A DNA stretch of 64,000 nucleotides, from contig NZ_RJRZ01000001.1 of NCBI RefSeq assembly GCF_003993775.1, forward strand, positions 372,001 through 436,000, given 5' to 3'. This DNA is from Frigidibacter oleivorans. Its GTDB lineage: Bacteria; Pseudomonadota; Alphaproteobacteria; Rhodobacterales; Rhodobacteraceae. Of the stretch, positions 1 to 10,042 are shown in pieces (the stretch's first letter is position 1; every line of letters starts with the position of its first letter). The position numbers and the translations under genes were made by a program. The notes beneath the pieces are model-generated. The model saw only the letters and a list, made by a program, of their open reading frames with translations, made no database searches and was not told the DNA's origin.

Positions 1-128
1 AGCTTCTGCTTCTTCAGGTCGGAAATCGTCAGATGATCGCAAGATGGGCTGCGTTCCTGCCGCTCTACCTCGGCCGAAAGGTTCTGGTGTTTCTTCCGCA
101 GCTCCGTCAGGTGCGAACTCAGGGACAT
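1..128 (-). CDS. DUF465 (YdcH-like) protein, 3' end beyond window
   Basis: Only the first 42 codons are visible; the gene runs off the left edge. The protein begins MSLSSHLTELRKKHQNLS and continues with a charged, helix-forming segment ending in DLKKQKL. This is the pattern of the short DUF465/YdcH family, small helical proteins of unknown role. The ATG at 128 is preceded by GGAG at a good distance, which fixes the start. The 158 bp between this gene and the next would hold its promoter. The family is recognised from the helix pattern only, so its function stays unknown. Confidence 0.7.
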   Translation of the reverse strand, partial: MSLSSHLTELRKKHQNLSAEVERQERSPSCDHLTISDLKKQK

Positions 129-286
129 CTTCGTCTCCTTCTTCTGCTGGTTGAACCTTCCCCTCAAGTGCACCACGAAACCCGAGTCGTGTCACGTCCA
201 AGAAACATAAACGTCGTCCAGATGTTACACGCTTGCCGGTTCTTGCCGGTCGTCGCGCCTGCACGACGCAAGGCTTCGCCGAGCCG

Positions 287-1060
287 TCAGAAGTGAAGCG
301 GCGCCCCCTTGCGCAGGATCGCCTCCGCCTCGGGGCGGTGATCGTCGCCATCCTGTCCATGCGCCGCGCCGTCATGCACCACGAAGGGCGCGGCCATCGC
401 AAAAGCACCGCGCCCGCCCTTGCGCGCCCGCAGGATCACCCGCCCCGCCGGGCGGCCGGCGCGCGGCGCGATCGGCAGCAGCGTGGCGCTGCCCGCCCGG
501 TCATCGAGGCCCGCCAGCAGGTCCGGCAGGCGCGCCGCCTCCTGGATGACCCACAGCCAGCCGTCGGGCCGCAGCCGCCGCAGCCCGGCATCCAGCCAGC
601 GCGCCAGCGGCAGCACCTCGCGCAGGCCCGTCTCGCGCCCCGGATCGGCCGCCGCGGTGCCGCCGCCGGCGGGATACCAGGGCGGGTTCATCATCACATG
701 GTCGAACTGCCGCGACCTCAGCGTGGCGGGCATCGCCTCCACATCGCCCTCGATCACCGTCAGCGCGATGCCATTGCGTGCGGCATTCAGCCGCGCGAGG
801 TCCGCATAGACGGGTTGCAGTTCCAGCCCGGTCAGCGCCAGCCCCCCGACCCGCGCGCCCAGGCAGAGGGATGCCACCCCCGCCCCGCAGCCCAGTTCCA
901 GCACCGCCTGCCCCGGACGCGCCGTCACCGCCGCGGCCAGGAACACGGGGTCGGTCGCGGCGCGATAGCCGTGCCGCGGCTGCCAGACGCGCAGCCGCCC
1001 GCCCAGAAAGCCGTCATCAGTCAAGTCGCCCAAAGCGGCGGGGGCCTCGGGCGCGGTCAC
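287..1060 (-). CDS. tRNA1(Val) adenine-37 N6-methyltransferase-like protein
   Basis: A 257-residue class I SAM-dependent methyltransferase. The SAM-binding motif ELGCGAGV is at residues 55-62. The N6-adenine-type catalytic motif NPPW is at 125-128, followed by YPAGGG. This arrangement is typical of the TrmN6/YfiC family, which methylates A37 of tRNA1(Val) in E. coli. The start is GTG at 1060, two bases after the stop of the DUF2007 gene, so the two are probably co-transcribed. Substrate specificity is inferred from the family; methylation of another adenine, for example in a protein-release-factor-like context, cannot be excluded by eye. Confidence 0.8.
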   Translation of the reverse strand: MTAPEAPAALGDLTDDGFLGGRLRVWQPRHGYRAATDPVFLAAAVTARPGQAVLELGCGAGVASLCLGARVGGLALTGLELQPVYADLARLNAARNGIALTVIEGDVEAMPATLRSRQFDHVMMNPPWYPAGGGTAAADPGRETGLREVLPLARWLDAGLRRLRPDGWLWVIQEAARLPDLLAGLDDRAGSATLLPIAPRAGRPAGRVILRARKGGRGAFAMAAPFVVHDGAAHGQDGDDHRPEAEAILRKGAPLHF

Positions 1061-1062
1061 GC

Positions 1063-1278
1063 TCAGCCCTCCAGCGGGATGTCGTTGTCGGCCATGATCG
1101 CACGGGCGCGGAACAGGTCGGCATCCCGCACCATCAGCCGCCGCGGCAGGATGCCCAGCGATCCTTCGAGGATGCTCATATGGACGTCCATCTGAAACGC
1201 CGCTATACCCTCGCCCTGTAAGAGAACGGTGGCAAAGGCGATCCGGGTGGGGTCGGTCGAGCGCAGAAGTTCCTTCAT
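1063..1278 (-). CDS. DUF2007 domain protein
   Basis: A 71-residue protein beginning MKELLRSTDPTRIAFATVLL and containing IRAVDGMSILEGS-like DUF2007 features (here MDVHMSILEGSLGILPRR) and an acidic end. DUF2007 proteins are putative signal-transducing or ferredoxin-like fold proteins of unknown function. It is the first gene of a two-gene unit with the methyltransferase and is divergent from the polyprenyl synthase gene, with only 54 bp between the start codons. That short gap must hold both promoters. Confidence 0.75.
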   Translation of the reverse strand: MKELLRSTDPTRIAFATVLLQGEGIAAFQMDVHMSILEGSLGILPRRLMVRDADLFRARAIMADNDIPLEG

Positions 1279-1332
1279 GATCCGCGACTAAAGGGCAGTC
1301 GCCCGGCTTTGTCGAGCGCCAAGGGGGTGGGC

Positions 1333-2334
1333 ATGAGCCTGGATGAAACCGCGACCAAACCGCATGATCGCCTCGCCGCGCATCTTTCCGCCGACATGCA
1401 GGCCGTCAACGCGCTGATCCGCGACCGGATGGCCTCGGAACATGCGCCGCGCATCCCCGAGGTGACCGCGCATCTGGTCGAGGCGGGGGGCAAGCGGCTG
1501 CGGCCGATGCTGACGCTGGCGGCCGCGCGGCTGTGCGGCTATCCCGGCCCCTATCATGTGCACCTGGCGGCGACGGTGGAATTCATCCATACGGCGACGC
1601 TGCTGCATGACGACGTGGTCGACGAAAGCCGCCAGCGCCGCGGTCGTCCGACCGCGAACCTGCTGTGGGACAACAAGTCGAGCGTGCTGGTCGGCGACTA
1701 TCTGTTCGCGCGCAGCTTCCAGCTGATGACCGAAGCGGGCAACATGCGCGTGCTGTCGATCCTGTCGAATGCCTCGGCGGTGATCGCGGAAGGCGAGGTG
1801 CTGCAACTGACCGCCGCGCAGGACCTGCGCACCGACGAGGCGGTCTATCTGCAGGTGATCCGCGGCAAGACCGCCGCGCTGTTCGCTGCCGCGACCGAAG
1901 TGGGCGGCGTGCTCGCCGGCGCGCCCGAGGATCAGGTGCAGGCGCTGCACGACTATGGCGACGCGCTCGGCATCGCCTTCCAGATGGTCGATGACCTGCT
2001 GGATTACGGCGGGGTGGCCGAAACCATCGGCAAGAACACCGGCGACGATTTCCGCGAACGCAAGCTGACCCTGCCGGTGATCCAGGCCGTGGCGCAGGCC
2101 GATGCCGAGGAACATGTCTTCTGGACCCGGGTGATCGAGAAGGGCGACCAGCGCGAGGGCGATCTCGACCACGCGCTGATGCTGATGCGCCGGCACGGCA
2201 CGCTACAGGCCACGCGCGATGCCGCGCTGGACTGGGCCGGGCGGGCGCGGGACGCGCTCGGCGCCCTGCCGGCGGGCGAATTGCGCGACATGCTGGCCGA
2301 TCTGGCCGACTACGTGGTGGCGCGGGTCGCCTGA
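1333..2334 (+). CDS. ispB: Trans-polyprenyl diphosphate synthase (octa/decaprenyl)
   Basis: This enzyme makes the all-trans isoprenoid tail of ubiquinone by adding isopentenyl units to an allylic diphosphate. The 333-residue protein has both aspartate-rich motifs: DDVVD at 93-97 and DDLLD at 220-224. GGKRLRP upstream and [16 protein letters not shown] near the second motif are also typical. The residue before the first motif region is not bulky, which fits a long-chain product; ubiquinone-10 is usual in this order. I chose ATG 1333, which follows an AAGGGGG ribosome site, over an in-frame TTG at 1309. Its 3' end overlaps the convergent ispE by 25 bp. Confidence 0.92.
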   Translation: MSLDETATKPHDRLAAHLSADMQAVNALIRDRMASEHAPRIPEVTAHLVEAGGKRLRPMLTLAAARLCGYPGPYHVHLAATVEFIHTATLLHDDVVDESRQRRGRPTANLLWDNKSSVLVGDYLFARSFQLMTEAGNMRVLSILSNASAVIAEGEVLQLTAAQDLRTDEAVYLQVIRGKTAALFAAATEVGGVLAGAPEDQVQALHDYGDALGIAFQMVDDLLDYGGVAETIGKNTGDDFRERKLTLPVIQAVAQADAEEHVFWTRVIEKGDQREGDLDHALMLMRRHGTLQATRDAALDWAGRARDALGALPAGELRDMLADLADYVVARVA

Positions 2335-3188
2335 TCGGCGGCCGCGGGCTGCTGCCACAGCCCGGCGTCGGCCACCCACCAGCCCGGCTGCGCCCGGGCG
2401 AGGGCCGCCGCGGCCGCGGCCGATCCGGCCTCCGTCGCGAACAGGCCGAAGCAGGTGGCCCCCGATCCCGACATCCGCGCCAGCAGGCAGCCGGGCTGCG
2501 CCGCCAGCGCGGCCAGCACCTCGCCCACCCGCGGTTCCAGCGCGCGGGCGGCGGGTTCCAGATCGTTGCGGCAGGCGCGCAGGTAACCTGCCAGCGCCGG
2601 GGCATCCGGCCAGCGCGCCGGCAGGTCCGGCAGGGGCGGGTTGTCGCGCCGGTCGAGCGCGCGGAAGATCGCGGGGGTCGCCACCGGCACGCCCGGATTG
2701 ACCAGCACCAGCCGGCAGTCGGGCAGGCCCGGCAGATCGTCCAGCCGCTCGCCGATGCCCCGCATCCGGCGCGGGCGCGGTTGCAGGCAGACGGGCAGGT
2801 CCGCGCCGAGGGCCAGCACCGCCGCCGCGTCGGGCAGGGCCATGCCCCACAACCGGGCCAGCGCCCGCAGCGCCGCCGCCGCATCCGACGATCCGCCGCC
2901 GATGCCCGAGGCCGCGGGCAGCCGCTTCGTCAGCACGATCCGCGCGCCGCGATCCGGCGACAGCAGCCGCGCCGCCCGCAGCACCAGATTGTCCGGCCCC
3001 TCGGGCACGCCCGCCGCGCGCGGACCGTCCACCCGCAGCGTCAGGCCCGCCTCCGGCTCCACCGCCAGCCCGTCGCCCGCATCGGCGAAGACCACCAGAC
3101 TGTCCAGCAGGTGATAACCGTCATCGCGCCGTCCGGTCACATGCAGCGCGAGGTTGATCTTGGCCGGCGCGAAGTCCTCAGTCGGCAT
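2310..3188 (-). CDS. ispE: 4-diphosphocytidyl-2-C-methyl-D-erythritol kinase
   Basis: The ATP-dependent kinase of the MEP isoprenoid pathway, 292 residues, of the GHMP kinase fold. It begins [20 protein letters not shown], the usual IspE opening with the catalytic-region lysine. The glycine-rich GHMP loop [15 protein letters not shown] lies at 91-105 and [13 protein letters not shown] near the C-terminus. The ATG at 3188 sits inside the last codons of the upstream TPR gene (11-bp overlap), suggesting translational coupling. The gene is convergent with, and overlaps, ispB, so two isoprenoid genes meet tail to tail. The codons upstream in the same frame lack the family pattern and are excluded. 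Confidence 0.93.
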   Translation of the reverse strand: MPTEDFAPAKINLALHVTGRRDDGYHLLDSLVVFADAGDGLAVEPEAGLTLRVDGPRAAGVPEGPDNLVLRAARLLSPDRGARIVLTKRLPAASGIGGGSSDAAAALRALARLWGMALPDAAAVLALGADLPVCLQPRPRRMRGIGERLDDLPGLPDCRLVLVNPGVPVATPAIFRALDRRDNPPLPDLPARWPDAPALAGYLRACRNDLEPAARALEPRVGEVLAALAAQPGCLLARMSGSGATCFGLFATEAGSAAAAAALARAQPGWWVADAGLWQQPAAADQATRATT

Positions 3189-4920
3189 TCTGGGTGACGG
3201 CAAGGGGCGCGGCGCCTTCCTCGGCCAGCACGGCGTCCAGCCCGATCTCCAGCTTGCGCCGGATCCGGTCCGGGTCCACCTCGTCGGCATTCATGCCGGC
3301 GTCCTGGCTGAAGGACAGCGCCCGCTTCCACTGGAACTCGGCCTCGCGCTTGCGTCCGACCGCCCAGTAGACATCGCCGAGATGGTCGTTCAGCACCGCA
3401 TCGACCGGCATCAGAGCCACGGCCTTTTCCATCGGCGCCACCGCATCGTCATAGCGGCCCAGCCGGTAATAGGCCCAGGCGAGGCTGTCGACGATATAGC
3501 CGTCCTCGGGCCGCTCGGCCACGGCACGTTCGATCATCGACTGCGCCTCTTCGAGGTTGCGGCGCTGTTCGAGGAACGAATAGCCGAGGTAGTTCAGCAC
3601 CTGCGGCTGGTTCGGGCGCAGGTCCAGCGCCTTGCGCATGTCGGTTTCGGCGCGGTCATAGTCCTTCTGCCGCTCATAGCTGATGCCGCGGGCATAATAG
3701 ACGGGCCACTGCGCCTCGGCATCGCCGTCGAACAGGGCGATGGCGGCGTCATAGGCCCTGATCGCGTCGGCATAGCGTTCCGCCTGCCGCAGCGTGTCGC
3801 CCAGATTGGCCAGGATCACCGGCTGGTCCGGATAGCTGCGCGCCAGCTGTTCCAGCACCTCGATCGCCGCGTCGCGCCGGTCGGAGGCGATCAGCGCCTC
3901 GGCCCGGCCCAGTTCCGCCGCCGGATAGGCGGGGGATTCGCGGGGGATGCTGCCATAGACCGCGGTCGCCAGTTCGAACTGGTCCTGCCGTTCCAGAAGC
4001 CCCGCCACCAGCAGCAGCGTGTCCGGCTCGTCCGGCCGCAGGAACTGCGCCAGCCGCGCATAGACCAGCGTGAAGACGTCGTTGCCCTCGCCCGTCAGGG
4101 CCGAGGCGAGCGAGTGATAGATCTCGGCCACGCCCTCTTCGGGCGAGCGCACCACGTCGAAGGGCAGGGTTTCGCCCGCCTCCAGCTTTTCGGCCATCTC
4201 GGTGAAGACGGGGTCGCCCTCGCGGCCGAAGGTGTCGTCGATCAACCCCAGCGCATCGTCGCGGCGTTCCAGCTGGCTGAGGATCTGGGCATGGGCCAGC
4301 ACCGCCCGCCGCGTCATCCGCAAGGGCCCGGCATCCTCGGCGGCGAGGATCGCGTCCGCGCCCTCCAGATCGCCGACCGAGGCCAGCGCCATCGCCTTGT
4401 GATATTGCGCGAAGGTGGCAAGGCCCTCGGTTTCGGCCACCGCGTCGAAGGCCACCAGCGCCTCGGACATCCGCCCGCGCCCGATTTCGGCCCAGGCCCG
4501 CATCAGCCCCTCGACCAGCGGCGAGGTCATCGCCACGCCGTCGAGATCGGCCAGCACCGCGTCCCAGTCCCCGCGCGCGGCCATGTCGGTCATCGCCACC
4601 AGATCGGCGACCTGGGTGCGGGTGGTCCCGGCCCGCATCGCATCGGCCACAGCCACCGCGCCGTCGAAATCGCCCATGCCGATCCGGGACAGGATGGCGC
4701 TTTCCATCAGTTCGGCATTCTGCCGGTCATAAATCAGCGCCCGGGTGAAATAGTCGGCGGCGGCGCGGAAATCGCTGTTCCCGCTGGCCACCCGTGCCGC
4801 CAGATAGGGTCCGGCGACCCCTTCCGCGCGCAAGGGCGCGGCAAGGCCGGTCCAGGCGCCCGCGGCGACGATCACGGCAAGCGACAGGGCAAGGGCGGGG
4901 CGGCGGAACGCGGGCACCAT
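3178..4920 (-). CDS. Exported TPR-repeat protein
   Basis: A 580-residue protein with a signal peptide ([20 protein letters not shown], cleaved probably near APLRAEG) followed by many tetratricopeptide repeats, clearest at 330-540 (for example [20 protein letters not shown] and [19 protein letters not shown]). TPR proteins are scaffolds for protein contacts; this one would act in the periplasm or at the outer membrane. The ATG at 4920 follows AAGGAAACC and is preferred to an ATG 20 codons upstream. It overlaps ispE by 11 bp. The pairing with ispE is positional; no shared function is implied by sequence. Confidence 0.82.
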   Translation of the reverse strand: MVPAFRRPALALSLAVIVAAGAWTGLAAPLRAEGVAGPYLAARVASGNSDFRAAADYFTRALIYDRQNAELMESAILSRIGMGDFDGAVAVADAMRAGTTRTQVADLVAMTDMAARGDWDAVLADLDGVAMTSPLVEGLMRAWAEIGRGRMSEALVAFDAVAETEGLATFAQYHKAMALASVGDLEGADAILAAEDAGPLRMTRRAVLAHAQILSQLERRDDALGLIDDTFGREGDPVFTEMAEKLEAGETLPFDVVRSPEEGVAEIYHSLASALTGEGNDVFTLVYARLAQFLRPDEPDTLLLVAGLLERQDQFELATAVYGSIPRESPAYPAAELGRAEALIASDRRDAAIEVLEQLARSYPDQPVILANLGDTLRQAERYADAIRAYDAAIALFDGDAEAQWPVYYARGISYERQKDYDRAETDMRKALDLRPNQPQVLNYLGYSFLEQRRNLEEAQSMIERAVAERPEDGYIVDSLAWAYYRLGRYDDAVAPMEKAVALMPVDAVLNDHLGDVYWAVGRKREAEFQWKRALSFSQDAGMNADEVDPDRIRRKLEIGLDAVLAEEGAAPLAVTQNAD

Positions 4921-5093
4921 GGTTTCCTTCGGCTGGGCGGCGGTTCGGGTCAGGTTAGGGCCGCCCCCGGGCCTTGGCAATTGCGCGATGCCCCGCCCGG
5001 GGCCGGAATCACCCGCCCCGCCCGCCTGCTCGCGCGATTGTCACCGCCCCCGCCCGCAGGCCGTCAGCAAGCCGGTCGCGGGCGGGACATCGG

Positions 5094-6746
5094 TCACATG
5101 TTCGGATAGTTCGGCCCGTCGCCACCCTGCGGCGTGGTCCAGACGATGTTCTGCGTCGGGTCCTTGATGTCGCAGGTCTTGCAGTGCACGCAGTTCTGGA
5201 AGTTGATCTGGAAGCGCGGCGTCCCCGCCTCGTCGCGGATCACCTCATAGACGCCGGCCGGGCAATAGCGCTGCGCCGGTTCGTCATAGAGCGGCAGGTT
5301 GACCGCGATCGGCACCGCCGGATCGCGCAGCTTCAGGTGGCAGGGCTGGCTTTCCTCGTGGTTGGTGAAGGAATAGGCCACGTTGGTCAGCCGGTCGAAG
5401 CCCAGCTTGCCGTCGGGCCTCGGATAGTCGATGGGCTTGAACTTCGACGCCTCGCCCGTCGCCGCCGCGTCGGTCTTGCCATGCTTCAGCGACCCGAACA
5501 GCGGCGCACCGAACAGCGACGCTGCCCACATGTCGAGCCCGCCGAGCGCAAGGCTCGCGCCCAGACCCCAGCGCGACCACATCGGCTTGACGTTGCGGAC
5601 CTTGCGCAGATCGGCGGCGATGGGGCCGGACCGCACATCCGCCTCGTATTCCGTCAGCTCGTCCCCGGCCCGGCCCGCCGCCAGCGCGGCATGGGCGGCC
5701 TCGGCCGCGGCCTTGCCCGACAGCATCGCGTTGTGGTTGCCCTTGATGCGCGGCACGTTGACCATGCCCGCCGAACAGCCCAGCAGGGCCCCGCCGGGGA
5801 AGGTCAGCTTCGGCATCGACTGCAACCCGCCCTCGCTGATCGCCCGCGCGCCATAGGCCACGCGCTTGCCGCCCTCCAGCAGGTCCCGGACCATCGGGTG
5901 CAGCTTGAAGCGCTGGAACTCCATGTAGGGGTAAAGGTGCGGGTTGGCGTAGTTCAGGTGGACGACGAAGCCGATCAGGATCTGGTTGTTCTCGGCGTGG
6001 TAGATGAACGACCCGCCCCCGGCATTCGACCCCAGCGGCCAGCCCATCGTGTGGGTGACGGTGCCCTCGCGGTGCTTCGCGGGGTCGATCTCCCAGATCT
6101 CCTTCATGCCGATGCCGTATTTCTGCGGCTCGTGGTCGCGCGACAGGTCGAACCTGGCGATGACCTCCTTCGACAGCGAGCCGCGCACGCCCTCGGCCAG
6201 CAGCACATACTTGCCCAGCAGTTCCATGCCGGGTTCATAGCCCTCGCCGATCGTCCCGTCGGAGTTCTTGCCGAATTCGCCCGCGACGACGCCCGCGACG
6301 CGGCCATCCTTGCCCCAGACGATCTCGCTGGCCGACATTCCGGGGAAGATCTCGACCCCCAGGCCTTCCGCCACGCCGGCCATCCAGCGGCAGACATTGC
6401 CCATGCTGACGATATAGTTGCCGTGGTTCGACATCAGCGGCGGCATCGGCCAGTTCGGCACCCGGAGCTTGCCCGCCGGCCCCAGCAGGTAGAAGTTGTC
6501 CTCCTTCACCTCGGTCCGGATCGGCGCGTCCATGCTGCGCCAGTCGGGCAGCAGCGCGTCGAGGCCCGCAGGGTCCAGCACCGCGCCCGACAGGATATGC
6601 GCGCCGACCTCCGACCCCTTTTCCAGAACCACCACGTTCAGGTCGGGGTCGAGCTGTTTCAGACGGATCGCCGCCGACAGGCCCGACGGCCCGGCACCGA
6701 CGATCACCACGTCGTATTCCATCGACTCCCGCTCGATCGTGGTCAT
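5094..6746 (-). CDS. Electron transfer flavoprotein-ubiquinone oxidoreductase
   Basis: ETF-QO passes electrons from reduced ETF (fatty and amino acid oxidation) to ubiquinone at the inner membrane. The 550-residue protein begins with an FAD dinucleotide fold, VVIVGAGPSGLSAAIRL at about residues 12-28. It ends with the 4Fe-4S region, CPAGVYEV and CVHCKTCDIKDPTQNI, followed by the usual GGDGPNYPNM tail. Length matches the family. ATG 6746 follows GGGAGGAAAAGCC, so I exclude the 16 upstream in-frame codons. It is monocistronic by spacing. Confidence 0.95.
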   Translation of the reverse strand: MTTIERESMEYDVVIVGAGPSGLSAAIRLKQLDPDLNVVVLEKGSEVGAHILSGAVLDPAGLDALLPDWRSMDAPIRTEVKEDNFYLLGPAGKLRVPNWPMPPLMSNHGNYIVSMGNVCRWMAGVAEGLGVEIFPGMSASEIVWGKDGRVAGVVAGEFGKNSDGTIGEGYEPGMELLGKYVLLAEGVRGSLSKEVIARFDLSRDHEPQKYGIGMKEIWEIDPAKHREGTVTHTMGWPLGSNAGGGSFIYHAENNQILIGFVVHLNYANPHLYPYMEFQRFKLHPMVRDLLEGGKRVAYGARAISEGGLQSMPKLTFPGGALLGCSAGMVNVPRIKGNHNAMLSGKAAAEAAHAALAAGRAGDELTEYEADVRSGPIAADLRKVRNVKPMWSRWGLGASLALGGLDMWAASLFGAPLFGSLKHGKTDAAATGEASKFKPIDYPRPDGKLGFDRLTNVAYSFTNHEESQPCHLKLRDPAVPIAVNLPLYDEPAQRYCPAGVYEVIRDEAGTPRFQINFQNCVHCKTCDIKDPTQNIVWTTPQGGDGPNYPNM

Positions 6747-6994
6747 GGCTTTTCCTCCCGGCTCGCGCGTGCTGGCAATTTTCTTTCGCCGCAACGGTTA
6801 ACTTACCCTGCGACAGGCTGCAACGCTGACGCCGCATCATGGCGATGGCTCCGGTGGCGGCATCTCTGCCCGCGCGGGTTCCGAAGTCGCTTGCAATCGG
6901 GCGTCATTGCGGGTCTGGTGCTGCGAACGAGTTCGCGACGACGCGCCGCGCCTCCGCCTTGGGGGTCCGCGGTGCATTTGCCTGACAGAGTGCG

Positions 6995-7465
6995 ATGGAA
7001 AAGATACCGATGACGCGCGCCGGCCACGCCGCGCTGGATGACGAACTGAAGCAGCTGAAATCGGTCGAACGGCCGGCCGTGATCAAGGCGATCGCCGAGG
7101 CGCGCGAACATGGCGACCTGTCCGAGAACGCGGAATACCATGCCGCGCGCGAACGCCAGAGCTTCGTCGAGGGCCGGATCAAGGAGCTGGAATCGATCAT
7201 CGGCCGGGCCGAGGTGATCGACCCCGCCCGCCTGTCCGGCAGCATCAAGTTCGGTGCCACCGTGACGCTGGTCGACGAGGACACCGAGGAAGAGCGCACC
7301 TACCAGATCGTCGGCGAGGCCGAGGCCGATCTGGAACGCGGCCTTCTCAATGTCCGCTCGCCCCTCGCCCGCGCGCTGATCGGCAAGGACGAGGGCGACA
7401 CCGTCGAGGTGCGCAGCCCCGGCGGCGAGAAGAGCTACGAGATCATTTCCATCCGGTTCGTCTGA
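6995..7465 (+). CDS. greA: Transcription elongation factor GreA
   Basis: GreA inserts a coiled coil into the RNA polymerase secondary channel and stimulates cleavage of backtracked transcripts. The 156-residue protein has the N-terminal coiled coil with the acidic tip [15 protein letters not shown] at about 37-51 and the C-terminal FKBP-like domain ([20 protein letters not shown]). Length is standard. The ribosome site before ATG 6995 is weak. A 15-bp gap separates it from the membrane-protein gene downstream, which may be read through. Confidence 0.96.
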   Translation: MEKIPMTRAGHAALDDELKQLKSVERPAVIKAIAEAREHGDLSENAEYHAARERQSFVEGRIKELESIIGRAEVIDPARLSGSIKFGATVTLVDEDTEEERTYQIVGEAEADLERGLLNVRSPLARALIGKDEGDTVEVRSPGGEKSYEIISIRFV

Positions 7466-7480
7466 GACGGGGCCCCAGCG

Positions 7481-8515
7481 ATGACCGACCGGCAGGAGGA
7501 CCGCCCGCTGGATGTCGGGATCGGCCTTATCGGGCGGGAAGAGCCCCTGCCCCGCATCTCGGTCGCCGAGGTGACGGCGGCAGTGCTGACGCTGCTGTGG
7601 CTGGGTCTGGTGGTGCTGTTCTTCCTCGTCACCGACCGGGTCGCCAATCCCGACCTGCCCGGCACGCTGGCCACCGTCCTCATGCTGGTCGCGATCTTCC
7701 TCCCGGTGGGCATGATCTGGGTCGCGGCCACCACCGCGCGCAGCGCCCGCGCGCTCAGGGCCGAGGCGCGGCGCCTGCAGGGCGCGGTCGAGGCAATGCG
7801 CACCGCCTATGTCCAGCAAAGCCAGCAGTCCGCGATGGGCCGCCCCTCGGTCGAGCGGAAGCTGGACGAGATCGCGGCGGCACAGCGCCAGACCGAAAGC
7901 GCCATCGCCACCTTCGCCTCGCGCCGGGACCACGCGCAATTGCCCGCGCCGGACCGCAAGGCCGCGCTGCCCGCCCCGAAGATGAAGGTGATCGACGAAC
8001 AGCCGGCGCTGGCGCTCGGCACCCCGGCCGAGGATCTGCGGATGCCGGTGTCGGTGTCCGACTTCATCCTCGCGCTGAACTTCCCCGAAAGCCCCGAGGA
8101 TCGCGACGGCTTCCGCGCCCTGCGCCGGGCGCTGGAAGACCGGACGATGGCCCGGCTGATCCGCGCCGCGCAGGATGTGCTGACCCTGCTGGCGCAGGAC
8201 GGCATCTACATGGACGACCTGCGCCCCGACCGCGCCCGGCCCGAGGTCTGGCGCCGCTTTGCCGCGGGCGAGCGGGGCCGGGGCATCGCCGCGCTTGGCG
8301 GGGTGCGCGACCGGTCCTCGCTGGCGCTGACGGCGGGACGGATGCGGCAGGACACGGTGTTCCGCGATGCGGCGCATCATTTCCTGCGCCAGTTCGACCG
8401 CACCTTTCAGGACTTCGAGCGTTCCGCCACCGATCAGGACGTGGCCGATTTCGCCGAAACGCGCACCGCCCGCGCCTTCATGCTGCTCGGCCGGGTGACG
8501 GGCACCTTCGACTGA
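7481..8515 (+). CDS. Membrane protein of unknown function with coiled coil
   Basis: I do not recognise a family. The 344-residue protein has two transmembrane helices near the N-terminus (about 28-52, AAVLTLLWLGLVVLFFLV, and 62-85, LATVLMLVAIFLPVGMIWVA). A predicted coiled coil follows (about 88-145, RALRAEARRLQGAVEAMR). The soluble C-terminal domain of about 170 residues is helical and rich in DR/ER pairs (DFILALNFPESPEDRDGF, FLRQFDRTFQDFERS). The topology suggests a short periplasmic loop and a large cytoplasmic part. It follows greA by 15 bp and is convergent with the aminotransferase gene. Confidence 0.75.
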   Translation: MTDRQEDRPLDVGIGLIGREEPLPRISVAEVTAAVLTLLWLGLVVLFFLVTDRVANPDLPGTLATVLMLVAIFLPVGMIWVAATTARSARALRAEARRLQGAVEAMRTAYVQQSQQSAMGRPSVERKLDEIAAAQRQTESAIATFASRRDHAQLPAPDRKAALPAPKMKVIDEQPALALGTPAEDLRMPVSVSDFILALNFPESPEDRDGFRALRRALEDRTMARLIRAAQDVLTLLAQDGIYMDDLRPDRARPEVWRRFAAGERGRGIAALGGVRDRSSLALTAGRMRQDTVFRDAAHHFLRQFDRTFQDFERSATDQDVADFAETRTARAFMLLGRVTGTFD

Positions 8516-8532
8516 GGTGCCCGCCCGCCGGG

Positions 8533-9921
8533 TTACGCCGCCTTCAGCCCTTCGGCCCGCACCCAGTCCAGCGTGCGATCCAGCGCGCGGCCCATCCGGG
8601 CGACGATCTCGTCGATGTCGGACTCGGTCACGATCAGCGGCGGGCACAGGGCCAGCGTCTCGCCGATGGCGCGGAAGATCAGGCCCTCGTCCTGCCCGAA
8701 CAGCGCCGCCTGCGCCGTGACCTTGCCCGCCGGCGCGAAAGAGGCGCGGCTGCCCTTGTCGGCCACCAGTTCCACCCCGGCGATCAGGCCGATGCCGCGC
8801 ACCTCGCCCACCAGCGGGTGACCGGCAAAGCCGCGCAGCCCGTCCTGCAGCCGCGGCCCCAGCCGGGCGGCGGCGCCGAACAGGTCGCGTTCTTCCATGA
8901 TCTTCAGGTTTTCCAGCGCCACCGCCGTCGCAACCGGGTGGCCCGAGGCTGTATAGCCATGGCCAAAAGTGCCGATCTTGTGGCTATTGTCGGCGATGAC
9001 GTCATAGATCGCCTCGCTGAACATCACCGCGGCCAGCGGCATGTAGCTGGAGGTGATCTGCTTCGACAGCGACATGATGTCGGGGGTGAAGCCGAAGGTT
9101 TCGCAGCCGAACCGCTGTCCGGTGCGGCCGAAACCGGTGATGACCTCGTCGGCCACCAGCAGGATGTCATGCTTGCGGCAGATCGCCTCGACCCCCTGCC
9201 AATAGCCGGCGGGCGGCACCATCACGCCCCCCGCGCCCATCAGCGGCTCGCCGATGAAGGCGGCGATGGTGTCGGCGCCCTCGCGCTCGATGACCGCTTC
9301 CAGTTCCGCCAGCAGCCGCGCGGTGAACTCCGCCTCGGTCTCGCCCGGGCCGCCGAAGCGGTAGAAATGCGGGCAGGTCAGGTGGATCACCGGGATCGCC
9401 GGCAGGTCGAAGTCGCGGTGGTTGTTGGGCAGGCCGGTCAGGCTCGCCGCCGCCACGGTGACGCCGTGATAGCCCTTGGTGCGGGCGAGGAACTTCTTCT
9501 TCTGCGGCAGGCCGCGGGCATTGTTGTAGTACCACACCATCTTGACGACGGTGTCGTTCGCCTCGGAGCCGGAGTTGGTATAGAAGACCCGCGTCATCGG
9601 GTCGGGCGTGATCTCGACCAGCTTCTCCGACAGCCGGATCGAGGGTTCATGCGCCTTGGCTGCGAAGGTGTGGTAGAAGGGAAGCTCCCGCATCTGCCGC
9701 GTCGCCGCCTCGACCAGCCGCTGCTCGCCGAAGCCGAGCGCCACGGACCACAGCCCCGCCAGCCCCTCGATATATTGCTTGCCCGCCTGGTCCCAGACAT
9801 GGATGCCATCGCCGCGCGCGATGATCATCGGCCCCTTCTCCTCCAGCATCCGCGCATCGGTATAGGGATGCAGCGCGGTGGCGATGTCGGTGGCGGCGAG
9901 CGAATTCGACAGGCTGGTCAT
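8533..9921 (-). CDS. Class III (omega-type) aminotransferase
   Basis: A PLP-dependent transaminase of 462 residues resembling omega-amino acid/amine:pyruvate aminotransferases. Visible features are MARGEG-like entry (MIIARGDGIHVWD), GLAGLWSV, FYTNSGSEANDTVVKM, the PLP-aspartate segment LLVADEVITGFGRTG, and the PLP lysine at K287 in SLSKQITSSYMP. FGHGYTASGHPVA and RGIGLIAGVELV complete the pattern. ATG 9921 follows AAAGGAGACGGTCGCC. The substrate could be an amine, beta-alanine or a polyamine; this cannot be told by eye. No partner gene of a defined catabolic route adjoins it. Confidence 0.88.
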   Translation of the reverse strand: MTSLSNSLAATDIATALHPYTDARMLEEKGPMIIARGDGIHVWDQAGKQYIEGLAGLWSVALGFGEQRLVEAATRQMRELPFYHTFAAKAHEPSIRLSEKLVEITPDPMTRVFYTNSGSEANDTVVKMVWYYNNARGLPQKKKFLARTKGYHGVTVAAASLTGLPNNHRDFDLPAIPVIHLTCPHFYRFGGPGETEAEFTARLLAELEAVIEREGADTIAAFIGEPLMGAGGVMVPPAGYWQGVEAICRKHDILLVADEVITGFGRTGQRFGCETFGFTPDIMSLSKQITSSYMPLAAVMFSEAIYDVIADNSHKIGTFGHGYTASGHPVATAVALENLKIMEERDLFGAAARLGPRLQDGLRGFAGHPLVGEVRGIGLIAGVELVADKGSRASFAPAGKVTAQAALFGQDEGLIFRAIGETLALCPPLIVTESDIDEIVARMGRALDRTLDWVRAEGLKAA

Positions 9922-10042
9922 GGCGACCGTCTCCTTTCCAACTGTCAGACCTGCCAGCCATAGCAGGCCCGCGCCGGCCCGCGCCATGCCCTGCGCGACG
10001 TTTCGCCTGCTGCAATCGCCCGAAAGCGACGCGGGCGGCAGG

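Noticed and set aside
3154-5109. A 650-codon open frame antisense to the TPR gene
   Set aside because: It is rich in His/Arg/Gly as expected of an antisense frame, and the opposite strand has clear TPR repeats.
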